Shown piece by piece: positions 44,560 to 56,970 of a stretch of DNA of 64,000 bases (position 1 is its first letter; each line of letters starts with the position of its first letter). The notes under the pieces were generated by a model that had not been told where the DNA came from, did no database searches, and saw nothing but the letters and a program-made list of their open reading frames with translations. Made by a program: the position numbers and the translations under genes. Source of the DNA: Motacilla alba alba (lineage: Eukaryota > Chordata > Aves > Passeriformes > Motacillidae); assembly GCF_015832195.1 (NCBI RefSeq), contig NW_024037374.1:2728001-2792000 (forward strand). The letters are read 5' to 3'.

Positions 44560-46990
44560 TCCATGTCCCCTTGGTTTCATGGCGCTCTGCAGTGTCACAA
44601 TGTTCTCCTTGCTTCTGAAGTGTCACAGTGGCCTTCTGTTTCCATGGGGCCCCACAGTGTCACAATGGTCTCCATGATTCCATGGGGCCTTGCAATGCCA
44701 CAATGCTCTCCATGGATCCACAGTGCCCTGCAGGATCACAACGGCCCTTTGACTCCACGAGGCCCTGAAATGCAGCAATAGCCTCTTGGTTCCACAAAGC
44801 CCTGCTGCTTCACACTGGCCCCGTGGGACCATGTGGCCCAACAGAGCCACAAAGATGTCCTTGGTTCCACGAGGCCCCACAGTGTCACAATGGCCCCTTG
44901 GTTTCATGAGGCCCTGAAGTGTCACGTTGGTCTCCACAGAAAGGAAACTTCAGAGCCCCCGTGTTCCCCTGTCTGTGACATCCCAGTGATGACAGCCCCA
45001 GCGTTCCCTCCCCGAAGATGCTCCAAGGGAAGCGTCCAGAGCGACATCCAGTCAATGGATTTGATCTGCCACTGACCACTGATGAACTGCAGTCACCAGG
45101 GGCCCAGATCAGACATACCTGCCTGTCCTGGCAGGTTTGTCTGGGAGCAACCCTTGGATATTTGAAATTTTGAATGTTGAATCCCGATTTCAGCCCTTTT
45201 TTTCCTGGAGGAGGAGGCTAGTTCTTTTCCATGGGAAGGAAAGCACAGAGCCCCTGTGTTTGGAAGGCAGGTGAGAGCCAGCCATCAGGAAGGAGGCCAA
45301 GGCCAGCCAGACCTGTCTGTAATGGCAGCTTTTCATCTAGTTTCGTCCACTTCTGTCCATGGAGTCCTAATTTTGGCCATGGATGCTTGGATGAGAGGGA
45401 CAGTTCTTTTCCATTTGAAGGAAAGCCCAGAGCCCCAGTGTTACAGGGGTACATGAGAAGAGACACTCAACATGCCAAGGGCAGTTGAACCAGTCACACC
45501 AAGCCAACCAGACCTGTTCCCTTGTTTCCATAGTGCCCTGCAGTGTCACAATGGCAGTGCCATATTGAATCCTTGGTTCCACAAGCTCAGATGTGTCACA
45601 CTGGCCCCTTGGATCCATGGGGTGCCATAGTGTCACAATGGTCCCTTGCTTCCATGAGCCTTGCAGTATCACAGGGGTCTTCTTGGTACCTCAGGATCAC
45701 GATGGACCCTTGGTTCCATGGGGACTCACAATGTCGGAAGGGTCTCCTTGCTTCCATGAGGCCCTGCAGAGCCCCTTGATTCAATGAGGCCTCAAAGTGT
45801 CATCATGGCCTCCAGGATCCCATGAGGCCCCGCAGTGTCACAATGGACCTTTGCTTCCATGGGGGTCTCACCCTGTTCCATGAATCCTTAGTTCCATGGC
45901 GCCCTGTAGTGTCACAATGGACTCCTTGGGTCCATGGTGCCACACAGTGAGACAACTGCCTTTGGCCTGCCAAGACTCCAGAGTGTCACAAGGGTTCCTT
46001 GCTTCCATGAGGCCTTGTAGTGTCACAATGGCCCCTTGGTTCAGTGAGGCCTTTAGTGTCATGACAGTCTCCATGATTCCATAAGGTCCTGCTGTGTCAC
46101 AATGGACCTTTGGTTCCATGATGCCCCAGAGTGTCACAATGGTATCCTTGGTTCCAGGGGACCCTTCATCCCATGGAGACCCACAGTGTTCTCTGTAGTC
46201 TCCGTGATTCCATGAGGCCCTGCCATGTAATGGCCCCTTGGTTCCAGTGGGACCCAAAGTGTCAGAATAGTCTCCATTGTTCCATGAGACCCTGCAAGGT
46301 CACTGTGCTGCCCTTGGTTCCACAGGGCCCCACAGTGGAACAATGGACTCTTGGTTCCATGAGGTTCCTCAGTCCCAATGGTCTCCTTGGATCCGCAGTG
46401 TTACAGTGGCCCCTTGGCTCCGTGTGGCCACGCTGTGTCACAATGGCTCATGGTTCCATGAGGCCACACAGTTTAACAATGGACCCTTGGTTCCAACAGG
46501 CCTTGCTGTGTCACAATGGCCTTCTGGTTCCATGAGCTTTCACACTGCCAACAGCAGTCTCCTTGGCTCTGCAGTGTCACCATGGTACTTCTGTTCCATG
46601 AGGTTCCGTAGTAGAACATGGTCACCTTGGTTCTGTGAGGTTCTGTGGTAGAACATGGTCACCTTGGTTCTGTGAGGTTCTGCAGTGTCACAATGAACCC
46701 ATGGTTCCACGAGTTCTTGCTGTGTCACAATGGTCACCAAGAGGTTTCTCAGTGTCACAATGGTCTCCTTGGATCCGCAGTATCACAGTGGACACTTAGG
46801 TCAATGTGGCCCCAATGTGCCAAAATAGATTTTGGTTCTATGGGGTTCTGCAGAGTCACAATGTTTAAACTGGGGCACCTTCTCATACTGGCCATGCCAC
46901 CAAGGCCACAGACCAATTTACCTTTTGCTCCAATTTACCTTTGTTCCATGAGTTTTCACAGGGTCACAGTTGACTCCTTGGTTCTGTGAG
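44560..46990. repeat. 37- to 43-bp minisatellite (family M2), array 4, ~2.4 kb
   Basis: Many units of the gtgtcacaatgg / ttggttccatgaggcc type. Interrupted at about 44950-45530 by sequence with M4-like pieces in reverse orientation (ccatggatgcttggatgaga and ttcttttccatgggaagg strings). The largest array of this family in the window. Confidence 0.85.
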
Positions 46991-47009
46991 GCCCTGCCAT
47001 CACCAAATC

Positions 47010-47340
47010 TCTGAAATATCAGAATAAGACTCCTTAACACTAATTTGCTGTTCAAGAGGGTATCATTTATTCAGCCCTGAGGTCCGGCAGGAGATAACTC
47101 CTAACCTTATGTGGAGATGTAATTCTACCAGTGTGTTGCTTATATACAGTCACTAAATGTGTATTACCATTTACCCGTTACAATAAAACCCACCCCAAGT
47201 TCCCAGATTCAGTCCTTCTTTTTCTGTCACTGCATTCTTGAGCCAGGTGTATTCTTCTGGTCTTCCAACCATCCTTTCTGGGTTAGAAGCCCCTACATGA
47301 TTTGTTCTTACACTAAAAGTACACAGCCACAGTAAAAATT
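47010..47340 (-). repeat. LTR-like fragment, minus orientation
   Basis: On the minus strand a TATA-like gtatataag (~47140) precedes aataaa-type sequence (~47068). AT-rich with sharp edges against M2 and the inverted-duplication arm. Confidence 0.45.
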
Positions 47341-47999
47341 GAATTCAGCCTTTTGATATCAAGCCCAAGGCTTTGTGTGGGCAGGCAGAGGCAGGCAGGA
47401 GGCAGAGCTGTCAGCAAAGGAAGGGGCCAGCCAGGTGGGGCAGCCGGGGCATGACGACAGCCTGCAGGGACAGAGGCGCAGGGCAGGGACACCGTAGGAC
47501 AGCCTGGGCTGCACAGGGCACAGGGATGGGCAGCAGCTGCAAGGCCCTGCCAGAGCCAACTTGGGCAGCACTTGGGCCATGGCTGCTGGCCCTGGGCCTG
47601 AGGCCACGAGGGGACAAGTGACCCTTGCAGCCCTGGGGCCTCATTGCCTCCTTGTCCCTGCTCAGCAGCCTGGCAGGGGCCGCCCCATGCTCCTGCCCTT
47701 GGCATTGCACATCCCCACATAGCAGTGCCCATCCCGGGAAGAGCCCTGAGCAAGGAGGGAGGGACAGCATCTGCCTTGCCAGGAGCTGGGGCTCAGGCCT
47801 TGGCCCTTTGCATTCCTGAAACACATCTGGGTTTGCTCAGCACCAGGGACACCTTTGCCTTGCTTGTCCCCAGCTGTCATCACTGCCTCCAGTGTTCTGC
47901 TCTGGCTGGAACCTGGGGAAACTTTCTCAGTCCTGTCCCTGACAAAGATCTCTTGAAAGTGCAAGAAAGTTGAGTGTTTCAATGCAACTGAGTTCTTGA

Positions 48000-48360
48000 G
48001 GGTTTTGTGACATCACTGAGGGGGTTGTGACATCACAGAGCTGGCTGTGATGTCACAGAGTAGGGTGTGAGGCCATAGAGCAGGTTCTGCCATAATAGAG
48101 GGTGGATCTGTGGCATCAGAGAGGGGGCTGTGACATGACCGGGTGGCTGTGTAAGATCATAGAGCAGGCTGTGACATCAAAGAAGAGACAGTGACATCAT
48201 AGGGTGACTTTGTGACATCACCGAGTCTTCTGTGACATCCCAGAACAGCTGTATGACATCACAGGGGGATATCTCAGAGTTGACTCTCTGACAACACATG
48301 GGCTGTGTGACATCATAGGGGGACTGTGTTGCATCACAGGGGCTGTTTGAGTTCACTCTG
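48000..48360. repeat. TGATGTCA-type minisatellite (family M1), array 3
   Basis: gtgacatcacagag units, mirror of 19030-19740 but shorter. Confidence 0.85.
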
Positions 48361-48659
48361 CCCCAGCCACCCCTCACAGTTTCCCCCAGAGAAGTCCAAC
48401 GCTGCTCATCCACAGGAGGGTCCCCTGTCCCCCAGGGTTCCCCCGCCCCTGGCACCGCAGCCTCCCCCAGAGGATGTTCCATGAGATCCTCCCCAGAGCC
48501 TGACACGGAGACAGGGGGCTGGGGCCGTGGGCATGGGACAGGGGGACTGGGATCCTCCAGCAGTATCCCTGTGTCCCTCAGGGCCAGAACCTGGGCCAGG
48601 GCTCCTTCACCCTCTTACAAACAAGGGCTTGCAAAAGCTGAAAAAATCACCAGCAAGGC

Positions 48660-49165
48660 ATCAGCAAAAACCAGATTTAATATTCAGCCACAGCACCACA
48701 AAGTTCCTTGGCAAGAGTCACTCTGCTCCTGAATGGACACTTCAGGCTCACCAGGAAAACAAAGCAACAACAAAACCAAGAAAAATCCAGGCAATCATAC
48801 AGAGAAATGAACAGAGAACTGTCCCTCTGTGTCTGTGGGGGGGGGGGACAAAAGGACAGTCAGAGCAAGGATAAAAGGAATACTGCCCAAAAGCTTAACA
48901 CAGCTTAAACTTAACAGGACTTCACTTATGCCTTAACCTATACTGATACCTTAAACTTCACAATTTAGAAAAAGAACAGAGATTAACAGTATTTAACCTG
49001 ACTTATAACCTATGACTTTGAAATTTAATGAACAACACTTGAAAGTATTTAATTCTGCTTATAACTTATATTAAACATAACAACTTAGCAAAAGAACAAC
49101 TCTTAGAAGCATTTAACTTCGCGTAGACCTTGTGATTTAACCTTACCTACAGGCCTGACTGACTC
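48660..49165. repeat. AT-rich LTR-like block (mirror of 18241-18720)
   Basis: Same content in reverse. A G homopolymer at about 48837-48848 replaces the place of the CA run. Confidence 0.4.
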
Positions 49166-49799
49166 AGCTATCCAAGGCACTCAAGCCCCTTAGAGAGCAG
49201 CATTTCTGCCCCATTTCCCCAGCACAGGCACTCCTGTGTGCACACAGACACCAAGAGTCAGTGCAAGGCACCTGTGAGAAATTCCCCTGAGAACAGGAAA
49301 TGCTCACTGTGGATGCTTTGGCATCTCCCCAGCGGGTGAAGGGTTGAGCCTGGAGGAGTGGGGGGATCGGCGCAGGCTCTGTTGTTGTTCTGGGATCCCC
49401 GCGTGCAGCAAACGGGAGAGTTCCCGGCTGGGAGAGGCCCCACTCAGAGGGAGTTGCTGGCCCAGGAGAGCTCCAAGGGGCTCCTTTTGGAGCGCTGTTT
49501 GTAGGGCCCCAAGAGAGGGGCTTCAGTCCCAGCAATGGCTCATCCTGGCCGCACTCGGCATCAACAGCTTTCTTTGGCAGTGTGAGAACAGGGATGTTGT
49601 GGCACTGAGGGAACAAAACCAGTTCCCAGGGCTGCTCCTACAGAAAGCAGGAGCTCCTTGGGCAGCAGCAGTGCCTGGGGCAGCCAGTGTTTGTGATGAG
49701 CTCCAGAGGAGCTGAGCCCAGGGGCTGCTGGCCAAGGCCGAGGCCCAAGGAGCATTTCTCAGCTGACAGGGCGGCCTGAGAAGGGGAGGGGGGAATGCA
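49166..49799. other. Gene-free GC-rich block (mirror of 17601-18240)
   Basis: No recognisable coding sequence. Frames match those in the left arm and are of equal length on both strands. Confidence 0.5.
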
Positions 49800-50480
49800 G
49801 CAGCACAGGGCCCATGGAACCAAGGGAGCATTGTGACACTGTGGGGCCCTGTGAGACCAAGGGACCATTGTGACACTGTGGGGCCCTGTGAGACCAAGGG
49901 ATCATTGTGACACTGTGGGGCCTCATGGAACCAAGGGGGCTGTACTGACAGTCTGCGGCGGCATGGAATGTAGGGATCATTCTGACATTAAGAGGCCCCA
50001 TCAAACCAAGGGTCCATTGTGACACTGCGGGATGTCATGGAACCGTAGAGACCATTATGACATTTTGGGGTGTCATGGAAACAAGGGGCCATGGTGACAT
50101 TGTGGAACACCATTGAAGCAAGGATTCGTTGTGACACTGCAGGGCTGCATGGAACCAAAGCTCCAGGGTGACACAGAGGGGCCTTCTGTCTTCAATGGTC
50201 CATTGTGACACTGTGGAGCCAAAGAGACCATTGTGACATCACAAACGCCCAGGGTCCAATGGTCCATTGTGACATTACAGGCCTCATGGAACAGAGGAGT
50301 CACATGTCATTGTGGGGCCTGGGGAACCACGGAGATCACTGTGACACTGCAAGGCCTCATGGAATTGTTGGGACCATTGTGACACTGCTGGACCCCATGG
50401 AAACAAGTCACCATTATGACACTTCAGGGCCCCATGGATCCAAGGCACCATTGTGACACTATGGGGCCCCATAAAACCAA
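49800..50480. repeat. 37-bp minisatellite (family M2), array 5
   Basis: Two nearly perfect successive units at about 49850-49925 give a 37-bp period (gaccaagggaccattgtgac, then actgtggggccctgtga). Confidence 0.88.
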
Positions 50481-50569
50481 GGGAACACAAAACATGTCTG
50501 GCTTTGCCTCCCTTGGACTGCCTGACTGGTCCTGCTGACCTTGGCATGTTGAGGGTCTCTTCTCATCTG

Positions 50570-51060
50570 CTGCTCAAACACTGGGGCTCCATGCTTTCCT
50601 TCCTTTGGAAAAGAACTGTCCTTCTTTTCCAGGCACCCATGGCCAGAATTGGGATTTCACCTCCCAATTTCCTTATATCCAGGGATTGTTCCCATAGGAA
50701 TATTGTCAGGACAAGTCTGTCTTGAAGTCCTTTTACAAGGGTCACTTCACATCTGTCCCCAAAACATTGGGGAAGGCTCTGGGCTTTCCTTCCTCTGGAA
50801 TAGAACTTTTCTTCTTCTCTGGCCACACGTGGCCAAGACTGGGCTTCCACCTCCAAAATTCCCTATATCCAAAGACTGCTCCCAGACAAAATCTGCCATT
50901 CCTGACAAGTCTGGCTGGCCTTGGACTAGTGAGGCTCTCACCTGCCTTCCAAACACAGGGGCTCTGGGCTTTGCTTCCTATAGAATAGAGCTGTCCTTCT
51001 CCTCCAGGTGCCCATGGCCAAATTGGGATTTCCCCTCCAACATTGCCTATTGTAACAGAC
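50570..51060 (+). repeat. ~187-bp tandem satellite (family M4), array 3
   Basis: Three units starting near 50590, 50785 and 50965, with the same conserved strings as at 30.15-30.64 kb. Confidence 0.78.
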
Positions 51061-53089
51061 TGGAAGAGATTGTTGGCTCAAAATATTTCATGTGTGGGGG
51101 AGGAAGGGGCAGGTCCAGCCTTGCTCTGCCCTGCAAGCCCAGCACTGCCCTGCCCTGGAACCCCAATCCCCCCAGAGCCTCTATCCCAGCCCAGCAGGGC
51201 CTGCCAGTCCCTGGCACAGCACAGGCAATGCTCCACAGCCACCTCTGCAGCCCCAGCCCAGCTCCTGAGGGACCAAATGAGCCCAAGGCCCACCTAGGGG
51301 AAGGGCCCAGGGAGACCAAGGGGGATTGAAGGCTGAGCACAAGGCAAGCACACATCTTGACCCTACCTCCTATTGGAATTTCCATCTGAACACCGCTGGA
51401 ATCCAGCAGTTGGTAGCTGTGTGTGCACGTCTCTAAATCTTTTTTTTCTCTCTTTCTGCGTCGTCTTCTTCTATTTCTCTTGCAAATTTGGAGTAACATT
51501 AAATTGAACAGGCTTAGAGTTTGTGAAGTTGAATGGGCCAAGGTAATGCTTTGAGAAGTGTTTTTTGTTGATTGAATGTCATATTAAACCTTTTGCCAAA
51601 GTTTCTCTGATTTTCTAAAGTTCCCAGTAGAGGCTGTTTTGTTGTTTTGGCCTTCTGAGACTCTCTTGTTGGTATTTCTCCAGGGAGTCCAACTCAGAGT
51701 ACACAAACAAATGTAATTCCTTTTAAATGTCTCCCTCAGAGAGGTGTTTGGGGGATGGGGGTCAGGGTTGAGTGTCCTGCTTGGCACAGCCCAGGCAGGG
51801 CTCTCCCAGCCCCATTCCACACTCCATTTCCCAGCTGGAGCCGCTGGTGCCTCTGAGTTGTGCTGCCCCAGCCCCAGGGACGCTCTCCTTGTCTGCCCAT
51901 TCCCCCACGGGCTCTGGCCAGGGATGGCCTCAGTGGGGGCTGCTGACATCCTCAGCAACTTGGAGGCTGCTGCTGAATTGTACTGCTCCAGAGGCTTGTT
52001 CAGCCTTCATCTCTTCAGTGCAGGAATTCAGTGTCCCAGGGCTCATCAACATTCAGAACACCTGAACAAGCCAAGCCTCTGGGAATAATTTTAAGTTTCC
52101 AAATCTGTTGTGGTTAATTAGACAGATTACAGAATATACTACAGATTCCAGCAATGTATTCAAAGTGAATATATTCTACTTTAAAAGACAGTGAGAAAAT
52201 AATTATTTATGTCCTGTTAAGGTTTTTTTCCTGTTACTACATTGATAGTTGCAGTCTCAATTTGGCACTGAGTCCAAGTACCTCCTCATGCAGTTTGAAT
52301 TGATATGAAAATCAAGACCCTTCATGGCTGACAATCAATCAGACTCTGTCCCTCCCCCCACCCCACCATTTCCCCCATCCAAGGCCTGGCACTCAGAGCA
52401 GCCTTGTGCAAATCTGAGCTCCCTCCAGCCCAGGCTGCACCTGCAGCTTTCAGCTCCTTGGCTCCAACTCCCACCTGCTTTCCTTGCAGAAGGAGCTGCC
52501 CGAGACACAGAGGGATGTTCATTTCTTGTCAGCCAACAAAGCCAAGGCAAGGCACAGCTCCATCAAATGCAAAAGTAATTCTTCTCCCTGGCTTCACCCT
52601 GGCCCTGATCCCCACAGCCTGTCCTGTTTCCTTCATCCCTGCATTGCCAGGGACTTTTTGGGACAAGGGAGCTCTGCTCTGGGGATGGAGGGAGGTCCAA
52701 GTGCCACCACTGGAGTGGGAACCACAACTCATCAGGTTTGTGTTCTTTTGAGGCACCAGGAACTGGTGACACTCAGAGGCACAGCAAGTTTCTCTTCAGG
52801 GCCAACGGAACATAGTAGAACAGGGCACAATTTAATAAAAATCATACTGTTCCCTGAGCTATGTGCAACATCCCGGTAGCATCTGATGAGTCCACCATCC
52901 ACAAATTATTTTCATACTAAATTTAATTTCACGCAAACATGGTAATCTGATAGATATAAACACAATTAAGTTCTTGTATCAGGATGCTCATCTTGGAGTG
53001 GGGGCAAAACAGCTCAAACAATTCCTGATTTGCAAAGCTGTCAGTGGTGGATGGAGAAGGGAGCTCAGGCTGCACTTGGTGTTGAGGAA
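51061..53089. other. Gene-free block of the right arm
   Basis: Mirror of 14371-16380. Low-complexity pyrimidine tract near 51440-51480. No gene recognised. Confidence 0.5.
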
Positions 53090-53340
53090 ATGCTGAAACC
53101 AGCCTGACTCATTTCATCTCCTCCTGTCCTGGCTCATCTCCCCTGTTTCCCCTTCCACCCATTGGCTTTTGTCTCCCACCAGGCCCCCCGGTGAAGAGCC
53201 TGGCTCTGTGTTCTCCAGCACCTCCTCGCTGGCACTGCCAGGCTGGGATGAGGAGCCCCTCAGCCTTCCCTGCTGCGGGCTGCACAAGCCCAGCTCCCTC
53301 AGCCTCTGCTCACAGCCCCAGGGCTCCAGCCCCACCTTGG
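53090..53340 (-). mobile_element. CR1-like 3' fragment (mirror of 14090-14370)
   Basis: Reverse complement of the gaggctgagggagctggg block. Confidence 0.5.
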
Positions 53341-53619
53341 AGGCCCTTCCCTAACCCTGCTCCAGCTGCCTGACTTCTTTCCTGCCCTGGGCAACCCAAA
53401 CCAGGCCACAGGGACCTGGAGAATCCCCGGCCTTGATGTCCTGCTCACACAGCCCTGGCCCCTTGTCCCCATGTCAGGCTCTGGGCTGGATCCTGTGGAA
53501 CATCCTTTGCTGGAGGCTGTGGCTCCAGGTGGGCCGGGGGGATACCGGGGGACAGGGACCCCGCTGGGCATGAACAGCATTGGACTTGTTGGGAGAAACT
53601 GTGAGGGGCAGCTGGGGCA

Positions 53620-53905
53620 GAGTGACCAACCCAGTGACCTCATACAGCCCTCCTGGGATGTTACACAGCCCCTCTGTGATGTCACAGCCTGCTCTGTGAT
53701 GTCACAGCCCATCCTCTAATGTCACATGGCTGGTCTCTGATGTCACAGCCAACTCTGTGATGTCATAGTCTGGTGAGTGATGTCAGACCTCTGCCCTGTG
53801 ATGTCACAGCTGGCTCTGGGATGTCACAGAGGCAGTCTATGTTGTTATAGCTTCTCAATGACCTCACATAACCCACTCTGGGATGTCATAGCCCACTCTG
53901 TGACC
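53620..53905. repeat. TGATGTCA-type minisatellite (family M1), array 4
   Basis: tgtgatgtcacagcc units, mirror of 13640-13835. Confidence 0.85.
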
Positions 53906-54299
53906 TCAGGTTCCCAGATGATCAATTGCCTCCACCAGGTGAGCTGACACCTGGAGCTTGTTCTCCAAAACCCCAGGCCTATGGAAACCACACAATGCCC
54001 ATTGTGTCAGAAGGGGAACTGGAAGTTCACCAGCCTCAGTGTCCTGCCAGCTCAGCCAGGCCCACTGGGACATTGGGGTCCACGACCACCAGGGACCACC
54101 AGAGAGACCCCCAGGACAGAAGAACGCATGGGTAGAGGGGAGGGGAAATGTGTTAATGATTTTGGAGAAACGATTATCAGATGTGTGTTTAGTCCAGGAC
54201 AATCAATGAACATGTGTCCAAAATGCAGAAAATAAACAGAAACTTTCCTGTACTCAGCATGCACAGTTTGGGAGGAGCTCTCCCCCGTGCATCCGGCTG

Positions 54300-55680
54300 A
54301 ATAAAGAATGCTGCTTCCTAATGCTGCATTGCTGTTAAGGAGTTTTCTGTTTTAGTGAATTTTTGGTAGCACTCCCACTGCCAAGGAAAGCTCTGTCTCC
54401 TGCTGTTCACAAACAGAGAAGGGCTGGTGGCAGATGTGGTGGTCAGAGGCTGCCTGGGGCACAGTGACCATGAAATAATCAAGATTTCAATGTCCTGTGA
54501 GAGAAGGAGGGGCAGCAACAAAACTTCTACCCTGGAATTAGGAAGGGCAGACTTTGGCATGTTTAGGATGCTGATTTGGGGAGTATTGAATCAGGTACTG
54601 ATTTTTAAAGGGAAACAGTCCTTAAAAACAAAGGGGTCCAGGATGGATGGATACATTTCAGGAAAATAATCTAAACGAGGAAGGAGCAGCCTGTCCCAGT
54701 GTGGCAAAAGATGAGCTAGTGAGGAAAATGACTGTCCTGGCTGCCCATGGAGCTTTTGTGGAAACTCAGGGGGAAAACAAAGCAGCAACGCAGGAAGTGT
54801 TTAAGGATGTCTTTAGCTTATGCAGAAAGAAAAGGTGAGAGGTAAAACCTCAATTAGAACTTAACATTACAGTTTCTGCAAAAAAAATGCAAAATGTTCT
54901 TATATAAAAAAAATTATAGCGGTGAAAACGAGGGTGAAGGAGAACCTCTAGTCTTTTTTGGAGAATATAGGATCTAAAGATAAGGAAAAAGCTGAGCTAC
55001 TTAACACCTTGTTTGTCTCAATTTTCAATATTAGGACAGGCTTTCCTCAGGACAAGTGTTCTCCTGAGTTGGTAGACAGGCACAGGGAGCAGAGCAGTCC
55101 CCTGGAATCCAGGAGGAAGCAGCTGCTGACCTGCTGAGCCACTCAGATGCTCACAGTGTCTCTGGCACCAGATGGGATCCATCCCAGGGGGATAAGGGAG
55201 CTGGTCGACGAGCTCCTCAAGCTGCTCTCCATCATTTACCATCAGTCCTGGCTCAGCAGGGAGGTTCCAGAGGACTGGAGGTGCCAGTGTGAGCCCATCC
55301 CCAGGAAGGGCTGGAAGGAGCATCTGGGGAGCTCCAGGCCTGTCAGCCTGACCTCGGTGCCCGGCAAGGTTATGGAACAGATCACCTTGAGTGCCATCAC
55401 CGGGCACCCACAGGATGGCCGAGGCATTGGAGCCAGCCAGCGTGGATTCCATTATCTGCATTGAGGGTCGGGATGAGAGGATTGAGTCCAACATCAGCAA
55501 ATTTGCAGATGACACCAAGCTGGGTGTAAGTGCTGATCTGCTGGAGGGTAGGAGGGCTCTGCACAGGACCCTGGACAGGCTGGATCCAGGGACCAAATCC
55601 AACAAGGTGAGGTTTAACAAGTCCGAATGCCAGGTCCTGCACTTTGGCCACAACAACCCCTGCAGCACAGCAGTTCCCAT
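54300..55680 (+). mobile_element. CR1 LINE, internally deleted
   Basis: The plus strand encodes part of the endonuclease (GCLGHSDHEIIKISM, 54450-54490) and then RT pieces: LAPDGIHPRGIRELVD and SSRPVSLTSVPGKVMEQ at 55165-55385, and KFADDTKLGV at ~55498-55530 (the FADD catalytic motif) with FNKSECQVLHFG at ~55612-55650. Frames are interrupted, and the palm region between the two RT pieces is missing. CR1 is the dominant LINE of birds. It ends abruptly where OR unit B begins. Confidence 0.88.
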
Positions 55681-56933
55681 GGGGCCAAGTCAGGAACTGC
55701 AATGGGGAGTGAGGCCAGAGAGGAAAGGGCAAACAGAGATGGGCTGTTTGCAGGGGAGGGAACACGAGTAGGATATAGGAACAAATTTGTACAAGGGAAG
55801 AGTAAAGAAAGCAAAGGTGAAGCCAAGGAAATGTTCAGAGCAGTCGGGGGGGTGGCTGCCAGGCAGCCCTGGCTCTGAGCAACAGCGTCTGCAGTGGGAC
55901 AGGAAACTCCCAGCTGATGGGAACAAACTTTCTGGCTGACTGAAGAGGCCAGGACAAAGCTGAGTGCTTTCCCTGGTGTCCCCCAGCCCTTGGTGGCCTC
56001 AGGGGCTGATGGCATTTGTGCTCCCTCAGGTTCATGTCCCCACAGCAGCAGCATGGGGGTGCTCCCGCCTGCTCTGTGCAATGCAAACAGGGGCTCCTGA
56101 GCCAGTGCTGCCGTGCCTGTGCCTGCAAGGATGGGGCACCTGTGTGAGCTGGGGGAGAGGCCAGGGCTGCAGAGGGGGGATGGGGTTGGCAGCTCCATGA
56201 GGACGCTCTGGGATGCTGCCCTGGGCTGTCCAGCACACTGGGGGTGGATCAGCCCCTGCTCTGCTGCTCCTTCCCGTCTCCCCAGGGCCCTTGCAGAGCA
56301 CCAGCCATGCTGTTTGCCCCCAGCCTTCCCACGGCCACCCTGGGACTGCTCACGGGGATTTTCTGTGCTGAGCATTGGCCTGGGTGTGTTCTGGAGAGAG
56401 CCTGGGCAAGGAGGCTGGAGCCCCCAGGCCCTGGCCTGAGGCGTCAGCGCTGCCCCAGCAGTGCCCATGGCCTGTCCCTGCTGCAGCCCCGGCACTGCCA
56501 CCCCCAGCACTGTGCCCGGCCCCGAGAGCACTCAGGCCCTACAGCAACACCAGGGCCACCAGGGCAGCGGGGCAGGGCCACGGCAGCAGCATTGGCAACA
56601 CCAAGTGCTGCTGCTGCTGCTGGGCACAGCTGCTGGGCCAGCACTGATCTGCCCCCAGCTCTGCACACAGACGTTGCTGCTGCAGCTCCAGAGAAGGCAA
56701 CAAAGGGCATCTCTGCAGAAAACTCTGCTGGGAGGTCATTTAATTTGTTGACAGACACCAATAGTACAGTTCCCCATTGACACAGTGTGTGGCCACAGGG
56801 AAGGTGGAGAGAAACAAAATGCAAAAGGGAAAAACCATAAACTTTATTTGTGAATCATATGAAAAAGCTACATCAAAGGGAAAAAAAATCCCATAACCAA
56901 ACCACTAACCAGCAAGAAATATGAAAGATCACT

Positions 56934-56939
56934 TTTATT
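56934..56939 (-). terminator. Polyadenylation signal of OR2
   Basis: AATAAA on the minus strand ~30 nt past the stop, as in OR1. Confidence 0.6.
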
Positions 56940-56970
56940 ACAAGTGATTTGCAAAAATTTGCAAGCAGTT

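Larger units (their letters stand above)
47361..54690 (-). repeat. Right arm of the inverted duplication
   Basis: Reverse-complement partner of 12856-20496. Its inner boundary is near 47361 (cccaaggctttgtgtggg matching the complement of ~20473-20492). The outer boundary falls inside CR1. Confidence 0.85.

Noticed and set aside
44560..46990. CRISPR-like array of short repeats
   Set aside because: Units are contiguous and drifting with no unique spacers, in a vertebrate setting. They are minisatellites.
54300..55680. CR1 as a potentially active element
   Set aside because: Endonuclease and RT are in broken frames with an internal deletion, and the end is lost at the OR unit boundary.
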